From positions 47,393,974-47,457,973 of the forward strand of contig NC_090174.1 in assembly GCF_024679245.1 (NCBI RefSeq): a stretch of DNA of 64,000 nt. The letters are read 5' to 3'. The notes below the pieces were generated by a model. That model searched no databases, was not told where the DNA came from, and saw only the letters and a program-made list of their open reading frames with translations. The DNA is from Pseudorasbora parva. Its lineage: Eukaryota > Chordata > Actinopteri > Cypriniformes > Gobionidae. Positions 48,054 to 59,379 of the stretch are shown in pieces (the first letter of the stretch is position 1; each line of letters begins with the position of its first letter). Position numbers and translations under genes: made by a program.

Positions 48054-48902
48054 TCAGTGTATTCCTTAGCACTGGAGAGTCCACTGCAGTCCCTGCGGGA
48101 GGAGTTACAGACGGAGGTTACTGAGATGTTGTCTTGCTTCAGGAAACACAGCTGCACTACCTCTGTGTCCCCAGGACAGGTTAGTTCTTCACAAATATCT
48201 CTCTCTTCAATCAGAATCTTTCATAAGTTACTGGTCCAGCACATGCTTTGGAACGTTCAATAGAGATATATCATACAGTTTAAGCAATAATTTTTTGTCA
48301 AATATTGATCCACTGTGATACCAACTGAAAAAAAAATCAAGCTTCAGCTGTCTTCAGTCCAATTAATTTTTAATTGCTTAAATGAATGATCACCTTTTTG
48401 TCATATTGCCTTGTTTGTGAAAAAAGCCCTAGACAATTATTATTGAATTGTGTGATTACAGCTTAATCAGATATGTTAGACCTGTGAGATCAGTATTTAG
48501 GATCAAAGTTTAAGAAAAATACAAACAGTTTTTAGGAGATGACAGACAGTCTTCTATACAGTTACTCTGATCTCAATGAATTTTACCATTCATTACCCAT
48601 ATTACTGATGTAGGCACAGATAATAACACTAAGAAGCCATTCTAAGTGAATCGTATCCGATTTTTGGATAATAGAGTTTTGAATGTCATACTCTTCTCAA
48701 TGTGTGTCTTTTTGTCTGTCAGCTGGTGCTGCCTCAGTTTCTGAAAGCCGTACCTGTCTACATTAACAGTCTGCGCAAGAGTGAAGTGCTGCTGCCTGGG
48801 CTGCGTAGCTCTGTACATCAGCGTCTACAACTGCGTAGCCTCATTGTCTCCATGGACACGCTGAGCACTGCTTCTCAGTTCTACCCACTTATTCTGCCTT
48901 TG
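34275..48902 (+). CDS. SEC24-family COPII cargo adaptor gene, 17 coding exons, 3' end not seen
   Basis: SEC24 proteins pair with SEC23 on the cytosolic face of the ER, select cargo and help bend COPII vesicles. Coding exons: 34275-34518, 34652-34716, 35763-35831, 35924-36035, 38517-38635, 39150-39285, 39382-39485, 40003-40115, 40281-40472, 40560-40653, 40759-40863, 40970-41137, 43747-43843, 44072-44220, 47313-47451, 48058-48179, 48723-48902. All borders are AG/GT and the phases agree, giving 2208 nt (736 codons) without a stop. Domains: short Pro-rich N-terminus (1-120), zinc finger (209-243), trunk (about 284-507), beta-sandwich (508-630) and start of the helical domain (to 736). The Pro-rich region is much shorter than in SEC24A-D (several hundred residues), and the sequence looks divergent, so it may be a fish paralogue. 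The gelsolin-like C-terminus is not in the window. No subtype symbol is given. Confidence 0.88.
36036..38516 (+). other. Intron 4 of the SEC24-like gene
   Basis: The intron holds two head-to-tail partial copies of the TTAA-type repeat (36507-37110) and otherwise unclassified sequence. At 37140-37225 the phrase 'gaacaggtgttcctaataat' resembles the end of a dispersed vertebrate repeat. I see no missed exon here: exon 4 (phase 1) joins exon 5 with the reading [13 protein letters not shown], as expected for SEC24. Confidence 0.6.
36507..37110. repeat. Two tandem partial copies of a TTAA-type repeat
   Basis: Copies start at 36507 (after TTAA 36503-36506) and 36909 (after TTAA 36905-36908), both with 'agggttagttcacccaaaaa'. 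They stay similar for about 190 bp through 'gaaagctgatggct' and 'ggccaccattgacattca'. No inverted right end is seen for either, so both are truncated or one duplicated locally. Confidence 0.7.
38517..39485 (+). other. SEC24-like exons 5-7: zinc-finger domain
   Basis: Exon 5 reads [18 protein letters not shown]. Exon 6 has a finger with C218, C221, C240 and C243 (CX2C-X18-CX2C), preceded by two further Cys at 209 and 214. Exon 7 ends [14 protein letters not shown], the conserved SEC24 phrase after the finger. In SEC24 this finger contributes to the SEC23 interface. The donor of exon 7 is GTCAGC, weaker than the others. Confidence 0.85.
38703..39002. mobile_element. 300-bp TIR element with internal short tandem repeats, in intron 5
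   Basis: The ends TATGGAAGCTT and AAGCTTCCATA are perfectly inverted. The core repeats a roughly 25-30 bp motif containing 'caattctgacttta' several times, then the same motif in inverse form. It lies between exons 5 and 6. Confidence 0.75.
40003..41137 (+). other. SEC24-like exons 8-12: trunk domain
   Basis: The core begins [15 protein letters not shown], the first strand of the vWA-like trunk fold. It continues with [38 protein letters not shown], and [19 protein letters not shown]. These are the conserved trunk blocks in order. Introns here are only 87-165 bp, unlike the transposon-filled ones on both sides. Confidence 0.87.
41720..42634 (+). mobile_element. Harbinger-like element, 915 bp
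   Basis: The ends GGGCCCTA and TAGGGCCC are inverted, and a 3-bp duplication TCA flanks them (41717-41719, 42635-42637). Three-base duplications are typical of PIF/Harbinger. An open stretch at about 41980-42110 with [18 protein letters not shown] resembles the Myb/SANT-like protein that Harbinger elements carry beside their transposase. Only its start remains. The element interrupts an older repeat whose halves are 'aaggaatactccacttttt...' and '...ttcctatttaaaacttgact'. Confidence 0.75.
42772..42866. repeat. (CA)n(TA)n compound microsatellite
   Basis: About 11 CA units followed by about 36 TA units. Confidence 0.95.
43169..43450. repeat. TTAA-type dispersed repeat, left end
   Basis: After TTAA (43165-43168) comes 'agggttagttcacccaaaaa', the same left end as at 16710 and 36507, followed by 'ccgtaagacctccattcatc' and 'gaacacagtttaagatattt'. 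No right end is found, so it is truncated, and the right limit given is approximate. Confidence 0.6.
43747..44220 (+). other. SEC24-like exons 13-14: beta-sandwich
   Basis: Exon 13 reads [20 protein letters not shown] and exon 14 [17 protein letters not shown] then [20 protein letters not shown]. These correspond to the second trunk half and the beta-sandwich of SEC24. The donor of exon 14 is GTCGGA, a weak match to consensus. Confidence 0.83.
44677..45240. mobile_element. 565-bp insertion in the Tc1 element, unclassified
   Basis: It interrupts the Tc1 reading between 'aagtccaaggaatt' and 'aattgtctgtagacctcaga'. Inside is a GC-rich stretch with 'gcatataagg' (TATA-like) followed by 'atgagtgacaccagtg'. 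The composition suggests an LTR fragment, but I cannot find matching LTR ends. Confidence 0.45.
45241..46170 (+). pseudogene. Tc1 transposase remnant
   Basis: The clearest frame, 45441-45899, contains [20 protein letters not shown] (first catalytic Asp region) and [20 protein letters not shown], both classic Tc1 DDE blocks. Upstream, [17 protein letters not shown] sequence is the helix-turn-helix region. Downstream, in another frame, come WPSQSSDLN and EEWEKLPK remnants. A deletion of about 60 bp near 45885 and several frameshifts make it inactive. Confidence 0.85.
46263..47049. mobile_element. 787-bp nested TIR element with 9-bp flanking duplication
   Basis: TAGCCTG at the left and CAGGCTA at the right are inverted. 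ATTGTTTGT flanks both sides (46254-46262 and 47050-47058). A duplication of 8 or 9 bp fits hAT-like elements, although one base may be coincidental. It lies inside the Tc1 3' region and has no recognised transposase. Confidence 0.7.
47573..47905. mobile_element. Non-autonomous TIR element in intron 15
   Basis: The ends ACACTATTGTTCAAAGGTTT and the complement of the right end, ACACTACTGTTCAAAAGTTT, are inverted with two differences. The core contains 'gaaatgtttcttgcac' and 'gatttctgaaggattatgtg', a phrase also recognisable in diverged form at about 39690-39760 and, inverted, at about 50405-50450. Confidence 0.75.
48014..48051. repeat. (TG)n microsatellite at the exon 16 acceptor
   Basis: About 19 TG units end six bases before the predicted splice acceptor AG at 48056-48057. 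Length changes here could affect exon 16 splicing. Confidence 0.93.
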
Positions 48903-49074
48903 GTGAGAGACAGACATCTAGAACATTCTGTTCATCCAAATTAGTCACTGAAATGAGAGCGTTTCCTTGTCTGTAAGAATTTGTAATTCTCAGTTGGATT
49001 GTTATGCACATTGTTATGCACATGGTGGGATTAGGAAGACATATTCTTTACTGCACTACTGTACTGTACTGTAC

Positions 49075-49142
<68 letters not shown>

Positions 49143-50740
49143 ATAGCAATTTTTTGCTTATGTCAAGATTTCTGGCACCAAATACAGTTATAATTGGTTA
49201 TGCACAATATATTACTACCTTGTTTAATGTGAGCTGATATTAGGTGATAAGCTGATAAGGGAGCACACACTGAAAACATTTAACCAAGTTTTATATTTGA
49301 AAATCAACAAACAACAAATAAATCAAGCAGCTCTATGCCCTTTTTTAAAAGCAAGATTATATTCTGTGGGATTTCCTTTGGCTGTCGTCAATAGCACCAC
49401 ATAATGCATAAATAATAATTTGGTGTAAATGTCTAATATTATCTCTATAAATATGTTAAAGCAATATTCTCAACAGTGTCCTATTAGCTATGACACATTT
49501 AAATCTAGCATAGTTTGTGTATGAGCCCAAACAGTATCCCAGATAAATAAATTATATCCATATTTTCATATGATGAAAAACATTTTCATTTGACACTTTA
49601 TTTTATGAAATATCAAAAATCCAAAATATGTGCATTATACCTGACAACTAGATGAACACTGTACAGTCAGTTTTATACAAACGCGCATACCAATGTTGTA
49701 TGTAACTTTAGAGACGGTCCCTAAATATGCGAATCTCGAACGTCAAGCCAACTTTATGCCAGTCATATCAGATGAGCTATGGTTCTGCGGTGTTTGTTTT
49801 AAACTATTTTCGCTGTTGAAATAGGCTAGAACAAAAACATTAAACCACTGTATGCTGAATCAATCTCCTCGTTCATCTCTGCTTTGAGTGCAGATTTCTG
49901 TGAATGAGAACTGCACGCGCTCTGAACAAAACTCTGGCTAATCATATGATTATTAGACATTGCATTCATAAACTCAATAGAAACACGTGTGCAACGCGAT
50001 TATAACAGATGGCTTTTGAGAAGCCTATAATAAGTAGGTGACTAGCAACATTGACTAGTGTGAGTGACGGTTTTACACGATGCCACAGTCGAAATTCACT
50101 AAACAAACGGCGGGTGTTATGTCAAGGTGTTCGTTCAGCTTTGGCTCAAGCTTCGCGTTATTATTTCCCAGACGTAGGTTTGGAATTGAGGTCAAAGTCA
50201 AACCTTCGCAGAATTAGAGTTTTTTTTTACCATGAAAGATTGTCTGCATACATTGCCTGTCTAAAGTTTAGAAACATTACCATTGTTTTTTTTGTTTTTG
50301 AAAGAAATCTTTAATGCCCACCAAGGCTCTATTTATTTAAACAAAAACGTTATTTATTTCTGTGATGGCAAAGTTGTATTTTCAGCAACCATTACATTAC
50401 TGTCTTCAGTGTCACGTGATCCTTCAGAAATCATTCTGATAGGATGATTTGCTGCTCAGGTAAAATATTCTCAATGTTTAAAACAGATGTACTGCTTGGT
50501 ACTTTTTGTGGAAATAACAATACTTTTTTCATGATTCTATTCTTTGATGAATAGAACGTTCAATTAACTGCATTTATTTATAAAATTGATTACAGCATTT
50601 ATTAAACCGAAATCTTTTATGTTATACATTTTTATTTAATGCATCCTTTTAATGTTTCTTTAACCTGACCACAAATGTTTGAATGGTGTCATTGTTTCCA
50701 TTAAAAAGTGTTAAGCAGCAAAAACTGTTTTCAACATTAA
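48903..50740. other. Downstream of the last visible exon, no exon found
   Basis: It contains (GTACT)n then (CT)n at about 49060-49136. The segment 50290-50730 resembles a dispersed repeat with 'gtcacgtgatccttcagaaa', followed by an (AAT)n tract at the left edge of the tandem array. I searched by eye for a gelsolin-like SEC24 exon and found none. Confidence 0.45.
49080..49136. repeat. (CT)n microsatellite
   Basis: A pure CT tract of about 28 units, preceded by a short (GTACT)n run. Confidence 0.96.
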
Positions 50741-50760
50741 TAATAATAATAATAAATATA

Positions 50761-52900
50761 GCTGCAAGCAGCCATTATCGGGGCCAAGCGCAAAGAAGAA
50801 GACAAGACATGCCAGCATGGCTGGAAGTCTCAAGCCAACTGCAACAATGAGCCATTAAGGACCTATTAAGTTGATTTTAGGCAAAATAGCAGTCAAATTT
50901 TAAATACAGTCAATAATAATGGTTTAATGGTTTATCACTTTCGACCAATAGGTGTCACTGTTACGAAACTGATGTGGTTTAGTCAGATTGAGATGACAAT
51001 GACACATGCAAAGTTTGGTGTCAATATGTCAAAGCATTGCAGAGATACAGCCTCAAGAGTAATTTTTGCATCATGGCTCAACTCTGTTGCAGTGGTATAT
51101 GAAAACTGTTTTGTCTATCAATCCGAAATCCATAACTATTTGTCAGCATGGTCTGAAGACGATACGGATCAATTTTGGTGAAAATCGGACAAACGGTCTA
51201 GGATGAGTTTGAAAAAGTAGATTTTTAACAAATAACAAGATGGAGCACAGATATGTTTGCAAAATATGGCAAAATTGGTATCTATCTTCTCGGCATGAGC
51301 CAATGAATGTATTATGACCAGTCTCATTACAATAGGCTAATTTAATCAAAAGTTATTAGCATTTTTGTACATTTTATTACAACTTTTGACCACAAGGTGG
51401 CGCTGCCCCGAAACTTTTTGAATATCTTCGGGACATAGAGCGGAAGACACATACCGAGTTTTGTAATGATACACTAGTGCATTCTTAAATTATAGCATTA
51501 GCATTTTAAACCGTAATACTGCATTGAAGTCAATGGGAATTTCATGTTTTGTTTTATTATAGCGCCACCAAGAGGCACAATCCCACCAATTTTTTTATGT
51601 GTCCTCGTAGTGAGCCCATACATATGTGTGTCAAGTTTGGTGAAAATATTTCATTTTGTTTTGGAGTTATAGACATTTATATGAAAAAACACGTAAAAAA
51701 TGACTGACACCTGACTTTGATTGGATTTTACTACCCGTTACTATCAATATTTTGACATTTGGGCATTAGCGTATAGCTATCGACCTATGTTTCCGAACTT
51801 CTGAGGCTGGTTTCGTCTCGATCGGACTAGCGGTTTTGAAGATATCAGCAAATGTTTTTTAAGCGCTAAATTACAACGCTGCGCAAACCATATGCCGAAA
51901 CTGGGCATGTCTTGTATCGTTGGACTCGGCAAGGATTCAGGAGCCCAAAAAAGCTACTCCCATCAAAATTTTTCACTCACACCCAAAGTTATAAGCGTTT
52001 GAAAAAAAAGAATTATCCACTAGGTGGCGCTGTTTCGAAACTTCTCAGGCTACTTCAGGGCATCGTGGTGATGACCCATACCAAGTTTCGTAACAATCCG
52101 TTCATGCGTTCATAAAATACAGCATTTTTGCACATAATTCAAAATGGCCGACATCCAAAATGGCCGACATGGTAAAATTGGATATCAGTCGACTCGGCAT
52201 GACGCCCTGAATCTAATGAGACCAATTTTATGATTTTTGGATAAACGGTTCAGAAGTTATAAGCCAAAATATGCATTTTTCGTATCTCCGGACCAGTAGG
52301 TGGCGCTGCGCCGAAACGCTGCATGTTGCTTCAGGTCATGCTTGTGATGACATGTACCAAGTTTGGTTTGAATACGATAAAGCGTTGTGGAGATATAGCC
52401 TTTAGTGTGTTTTTGCAACCTCTACGTAAAATTTGTTTGTGCGTTTATTGAAAACGATTGGACGAATCAACTTAAATTCCATAACTTTTTGTCAGCATGC
52501 TATGAAGATGATCTGTTTCAATTTTCATGAAAATCGGAGCAACGGCCTAGGAGGAGTTAGAAAAAGTAGGTTTTTCAGAAAATTCAAAATGGCGGGAAAA
52601 TTTGCATACCGGAAAATGACATCATAGGGTGAAATCGAATCGGCTTAAGCCAAGGAATCCGATGAAAAAAGAATTTTGTTTCTAGCCCTTAGGGGTCAAA
52701 AGTTATAAGCATAAATATGAGTGAAACTTTGGACAGGTGGTGGCGCTAGAGAGATTGAGTTAGAGGCACCAAATTTGCTATAGTGACAGCTCAGACTGGC
52801 CTCTATGAGTGTGCCAAATTTCACAACTTTTTACCATACGGTTCTATGGGCTGCCAGAGACTCCTATGGCGGAAGAAGAAGAAGCAGAATAATAAATATA
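50761..52900. repeat. Array unit 1
   Basis: Its left edge is an (AAT)n tract and not a previous unit. It carries subtype marks shared with unit 5: 'gtttcgtaacaatccgttca', 'atatgcatttttcg' and 'ccggaccagtagg'. It also has private differences such as 'aactgggcatgtcttgtatc' and 'aaaaagctactcccatcaaa'. The GAA tract has 4 units. Confidence 0.93.
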
Positions 52901-55048
52901 GCTGCAAGCAGCCATTATCGGGGCCAAGCGCAAAGAAGAAGACAAGACATGCCAGCATGGCTGGAAGTCTCAAGCCAACTGCAACAATGAGCCATTAAGG
53001 ACCTATTAAGTTGATTTTAGGCAAAATAGCAGTAAAATTTTAAATACAGTCAATAATAATGGTTTAATGGTTTATCACTTTCGACCAATAGGTGTCACTG
53101 TTACGAAACTGATGTGGTTTAGTCAGATTGAGATGACAATGACACATGCAAAGTTTGGTGTCAATATGTCAAAGCATTGCAGAGATACAGCCTCAAGAGT
53201 CATTTTTGCATCATGGCTCAACTCTGTTGCAGTGGTATATGAAAACTGTTTTGTCTATCAATCCGAAATCCATAACTATTTGTCAGCATGGTCTGAAGAC
53301 GATACGGATCAATTTTGGTGAAAATCGGACAAACGGTCTAGGATGAGTTTGAAAAAGTAGATTTTTAACAAATAACAAGATGGAGCACAGATATGTTTGC
53401 AAAATATGGCAAAATTGGTATCTATCTTCTCGGCATGAGCCAATGAATGTATTATGACCAGTCTCATTACAATAGGCTAATTTAATCAAAAGTTATTAGC
53501 ATTTTTGTACATTTTATTACAACTTTTGACCACAAGGTGGCGCTGCCCCGAAACTTTTTGAATATCTTCGGGACATAGAGCGGAAGACACATACCGAGTT
53601 TTGTAACGATACACTAGTGCATTCTTAAATTATAGCATTAGCATTTTAAACCGTAATACTGCATTGAAGTCAATGGGAATTTCATGTTTTGTTTTATTAT
53701 AGCGCCACCAAGAGGCACAATCCCACCAATTTTTTTATGTGTCCTCGTAGTGAGCCCATACATATGTGTGTCAAGTTTGGTGAAAATATTTCATTTTGTT
53801 TTGGAGTTATAGACATTTATATGAAAAAACACGTAAAAAATGACTGACACCTGACTTTGATTGGATTTTACTACCCCTTACTATCAATATTTTGAGATTT
53901 GGGCATTAGTGTATAGCTATCGACCTATGTTTCCGAACTTCTGAGGCTGGTTTCGTCTCGATCGGACTAGCGGTTTCGAAGATATCAGCAAATGTTTTTT
54001 AAGCACTAAATTACAACTCTGCGCAAACCATATGCCGAAACCTGGCAAGTCTGGTATCGTTGGAGTCGGCAAGGATTCAGGAGACCAAAAAACACACTCC
54101 CATCAAAATATGTCAACCACACCCAAAGTTATAAGCGTTTGAAAAAAAAAATTCTCCACTAGGTGGCGCTGTTTCGAAACTTCTCAGGCTACTTCAGGGC
54201 ATCGTGGTGATGACCCATACCAAGTTTCATAACAATCTGTTCATGCGTTCATAAAATACAGCATTTTTGCACATAATTCAAAATGGCCGACATCCAAAAT
54301 GGCCGACATGGTAAAATTGGATATCAGTCGACTCGGCATGACGCCCTGAATCTAATGAGACCAATTTTATGATTTTTGGATAAACGGTTCAGAAGTTATA
54401 AGCCAAAATAGGCATTTTTCGTATCTCCGGACAGGTAGGTGGCGCTGCGCCGAAACGCTGCATGTTGCTTCAAGTCATGCTTGTGATGACATGTACCAAG
54501 GTTGGTTTGAATACGATAAAGCGTTGCGGAGATATAGCCTTTAGTGTGTTTTTGCAACCTCCACGTAAAATTTGTTTGTGCGTTTATTGAAAACGATTGG
54601 ACGAATCAACTTGAATTCCATAACTTTTTGTCAACATGCTCTGAAGATGATCTGTTTCAATTTTCGTGAAAATCGGAGCAACGGCCTAGGAGGAGTTCGA
54701 AAAAGTAGGTTTTTCAGAAAATTCAAAATGGCGGGAAAATTTGCATACCGGAAAATGACATCATAGGGTGAAATCGAATCGGCTTGAGCCAAGGAATCCG
54801 ATGAAAAAAGAATTTTGTTTCTAGCCCTTAGGGGTCAAAAGTTATAAGCATAAATATGAGTGAAACTTTGGACAGGTGGTGGCGCTAGAGGGATTGAGTT
54901 AGAGGCACCAAATTTGCTATAGTGACAGCTCAGACTGGCCTCTATGAGTGTGCCAAATTTCACAACTTTTTACCATACGGTTCTATGGGCTGCCAGAGAC
55001 TCCTATGGCGGAAGAAGAAGAAGAAGAAGAAGCAGAATAATAAATATA
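52901..55048. repeat. Array unit 2
   Basis: It belongs to the subtype with 'gtttcataacaatctgttca' and 'ccggacaggtagg', shared with units 3, 4 and 6. The GAA tract has 7 units and no 59-bp linker follows. Confidence 0.93.
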
Positions 55049-57181
55049 GCTGCAAGCAGCCATTATCGGGGCCAAGCGCAAAGAAGAAGACAAGACATGC
55101 CAGCATGGCTGGAAGTCTCAAGCCAACTGCAACAATGAGCCATTAAGGACCTATTAAGTTGATTTTAGGCAAAATAGCAGTCAAATTTTAAATACAGTCA
55201 ATAATAATGGTTTAATGGTTTATCACTTTCGACCAATAGGTGTCACTGTTACGAAACTGATGTGGTTTAGTCAGATTGAGATGACAATGACACATGCAAA
55301 GTTTGGTGTCAATATGTCAAAGCATTGCAGAGATACAGCCTCAAGAGTAATTTTTGCATCATGGCTCAACTCTGTTGCAGTGGTATATGAAAACTGTTTT
55401 GTCTATCAATCCGAAATCCATAAGTATTTGTCAGCATGGTCTGAAGACGATACGGATCAATTTTGGTGAAAATCGGACAAACGGTCTAGGATGAGTTTGA
55501 AAAAGTAGATTTTTAACAAATAACAAGATGGAGCACAGATATGTTTGCAAAATATGGCAAAATTGGTATCTATCTTCTCGGCATGAGCCAATGAATGTAT
55601 TATGACCAGTCTCATTACAATAGGCTAATTTAATCAAAAGTTATTAGCATTTTTGTACATTTTATTACAACTTTTGACCACAAGGTGGCGCTGCCCCGAA
55701 ACTTTTTGAATATCTTCGGGACATAGAGCGGAAGACACATACCGAGTTTTGTAATGATACACTAGTGCATTCTTAAATTATAGCATTAGCATTTTAAACC
55801 GTAATACTGCATTGAAGTCAATGGGAATTTCATGTTTTGTTTTATTATAGCGCCACCAAGAGGCACAATCCCACCAATTTTTTTATGTGTCCTCGTAGTG
55901 AGCCCATACATATGTGTGTCAAGTTTGGTGAAAATATTTCATTTTGTTTTGGAGTTATAGACATTTATATGAAAAAACACGTAAAAAATGACTGACACCT
56001 GACTTTGATTGGATTTTACTACCCCTTACTATCAATATTTTGAGATTTGGGCATTAGCGTATAGCTATCGACCTATGTTTCCGAACTTCTGAGGCTGGTT
56101 TCGTCTCGATCGGACTAGCGGTTTCGAAGATATCAGCAAATGTTTTTTAAGCACTAAATTACAACTCTGCGCAAACCATATGCCGAAACCTGGCAAGTCT
56201 GGTATCGTTGGAGTCGGCAAGGATTCAGGAGACCAAAAAACACACTCCCATCAAAATATGTCAACCACACCCAAAGTTATAAGCGTTTGAAAAAAAAAAT
56301 TCTCCACTAGGTGGCGCTGTTTCGAAACTTCTCAGGCTACTTCAAGGCATCGTGGTGATGACCCATACCAAGTTTCATAACAATCTGTTCATGCGTTCAT
56401 AAAATACAGCATTTTTGCACATAATTCAAAATGGCCGACATCCAAAATGGCCGACATGGTAAAATTGGATATCAGTCGACTCGGCATGACGCCCTGAATC
56501 TAATGAGACCAATTTTATGATTTTTGGATAAACGGTTCAGAAGTTATAAGCCAAAATAGGCATTTTTCGTATCTCCGGACAGGTAGGTGGCGCTGCGCCG
56601 AAACGCTGCATGTTGCTTCAAGTCATGCTTGTGATGACATGTACCAAGGTTGGTTTGAATACGATAAAGCGTTGCGGAGATATAGCCTTTAGTGTGTTTT
56701 TGCAACCTCCACGTAAAATTTGTTTGTGCGTTTATTGAAAACGATTGGACGAATCAACTTGAATTCCATAACTTTTTGTCAACATGCTCTGAAGATGATC
56801 TGTTTCAATTTTCGTGAAAATCGGAGCAACGGCCTAGGAGGAGTTCGAAAAAGTAGGTTTTTCAGAAAATTCAAAATGGCGGGAAAATTTGCATACCGGA
56901 AAATGACATCATAGGGTGAAATCGAATCGGCTTGAGCCAAGGAATCCGATGAAAAAAGAATTTTGTTTCTAGCCCTTAGGGGTCAAAAGTTATAAGCATA
57001 AATATGAGTGAAACTTTGGACAGGTGGTGGCGCTAGAGGGATTGAGTTAGAGGCACCAAATTTGCTATAGTGACAGCTCAGACTGGCCTCTATGAGTGTG
57101 CCAAATTTCACAACTTTTTACCATACGGTTCTATGGGCTGCCAGAGACTCCTATGGCGGAAGAAGCAGAATAATAAATATA
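55049..57181. repeat. Array unit 3
   Basis: Same subtype as unit 2, with 'cataagtatttgtc' where units 1, 2 and 5 have 'cataactatttgtc'. The GAA tract has only 2 units and there is no linker. Confidence 0.93.
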
Positions 57182-59379
57182 GCTGCAAGCAGCCATTATC
57201 GGGGCCAAGCGCAAAGAAGAAGACAAGACATGCCAGCATGGCTGGAAGTCTCAAGCCAACTGCAACAATGAGCCATTAAGGACCTATTAAGTTGATTTTA
57301 GGCAAAATAGCAGTCAAATTTTAAATACAGTCAATAATAATGGTTTAATGGTTTATCACTTTCGACCAATAGGTGTCACTGTTACGAAACTGATGTGGTT
57401 TAGTCAGATTGAGATGACAATGACACATGCAAAGTTTGGTGTCAATATGTCAAAGCATTGCAGAGATACAGCCTCAAGAGTAATTTTTGCATCATGGCTC
57501 AACTCTGTTGCAGTGGTATATGAAAACTGTTTTGTCTATCAATCCGAAATCCATAAGTATTTGTCAGCATGGTCTGAAGACGATACGGATCAATTTTGGT
57601 GAAAATCGGACAAACGGTCTAGGATGAGTTTGAAAAAGTAGATTTTTAACAAATAACAAGATGGAGCACAGATATGTTTGCAAAATATGGCAAAATTGGT
57701 ATCTATCTTCTCGGCATGAGCCAATGAATGTATTATGACCAGTCTCATTACAATAGGCTAATTTAATCAAAAGTTATTAGCATTTTTGTACATTTTATTA
57801 CAACTTTTGACCACAAGGTGGCGCTGCCCCGAAACTTTTTGAATATCTTCGGGACATAGAGCGGAAGACACATACCGAGTTTTGTAACGATACACTAGTG
57901 CATTCTTAAATTATAGCATTAGCATTTTAAACCGTAATACTGCATTGAAGTCAATGGGAATTTCATGTTTTGTTTTATTATAGCGCCACCAAGAGGCACA
58001 ATCCCACCAATTTTTTTATGTGTCCTCGTAGTGAGCCCATACATATGTGTGTCAAGTTTGGTGAAAATATTTCATTTTGTTTTGGAGTTATAGACATTTA
58101 TATGAAAAAACACGTAAAAAATGACTGACACCTGACTTTGATTGGATTTTACTACCCCTTACTATCAATATTTTGAGATTTGGGCATTAGCGTATAGCTA
58201 TCGACTTATGTTTCCGAACTTCTGAGGCTGGTTTCGTCTCGATCGGACTAGCGGTTTCGAAGATATCAGCAAATGTTTTTTAAGCACTAAATTACAACTC
58301 TGCGCAAACCATATGCCGAAACCTGGCAAGTCTGGTATCGTTGGAGTCGGCAAGGATTCAGGAGACCAAAAAACACACTCCCATCAAAATATGTCAACCA
58401 CACCCAAAGTTATAAGCGTTTGAAAAAAAAAATTCTCCACTAGGTGGCGCTGTTTCGAAACTTCTCAGGCTACTTCAGGGCATCGTGGTGATGACCCATA
58501 CCAAGTTTCATAACAATCTGTTCATGCGTTCATAAAATACAGCATTTTTGCACATAATTCAAAATGGCCGACATCCAAAATGGCCGACATGGTAAAATTG
58601 GATATCAGTCGACTCGGCATGACGCCCTGAATCTAATGAGACCAATTTTATGATTTTTGGATAAACGGTTCAGAAGTTATAAGCCAAAATAGGCATTTTT
58701 CGTATCTCCGGACAGGTAGGTGGCGCTGCGCCGAAACGCTGCATGTTGCTTCAAGTCATGCTTGTGATGACATTTACCAAGGTTGGTTTGAATACGATAA
58801 AGCGTTGCGGAGATATAGCCTTTAGTGTGTTTTTGCAACCTCCACGTAAAATTTGTTTGTGCGTTTATTGAAAACGATTGGACGAATCAACTTGAATTCC
58901 ATAACTTTTTGTCAACATGCTCTGAAGATGATCTGTTTCAATTTTCGTGAAAATCGGAGCAACGGCCTAGGAGGAGTTCGAAAAAGTAGGTTTTTCAGAA
59001 AATTCAAAATGGCGGGAAAATTTGCATACCGGAAAATGACATCATAGGGTGAAATCGAATCGGCTTGAGCCAAGGAATCCGATGAAAAAAGAATTTTGTT
59101 TCTAGCCCTTAGGGGTCAAAAGTTATAAGCATAAATATGAGTGAATCTTTGGACAGGTGGTGGCGCTAGAGGGATTGAGTTAGAGGCACCAAATTTGCTA
59201 TAGTGACAGCTCAGACTGGCCTCTATGAGTGTGCCAAATTTCACAACTTTTTACCATACGGTTCTATGGGCTGCCAGAGACTCCTATGGCGGAAGAAGAA
59301 GAAGCAGAATAATAATAATAGGAACACTAACGATTTTAATAGGTGCCTCCGCACCTTCGGTGCTTGGCCCCTAAATATA
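57182..59379. repeat. Array unit 4 with one linker
   Basis: Same subtype as unit 3. After a GAA tract of 4 units comes one 59-bp linker ending 'ggtgcttggcccctaa' before unit 5. Confidence 0.93.

Larger units (their letters stand above)
47313..48902 (+). other. SEC24-like exons 15-17: beta-sandwich end and helical domain
   Basis: Exon 15 has [19 protein letters not shown] and exon 16 [20 protein letters not shown]. Exon 17 has [20 protein letters not shown] and [20 protein letters not shown], the end of the helical region before the gelsolin-like domain. Exon 16's acceptor follows a (GT)n tract directly instead of a pyrimidine tract. Exon 17 ends in phase 0 with GTGAGA, a good donor, so another exon is expected to the right. 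Confidence 0.83.
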
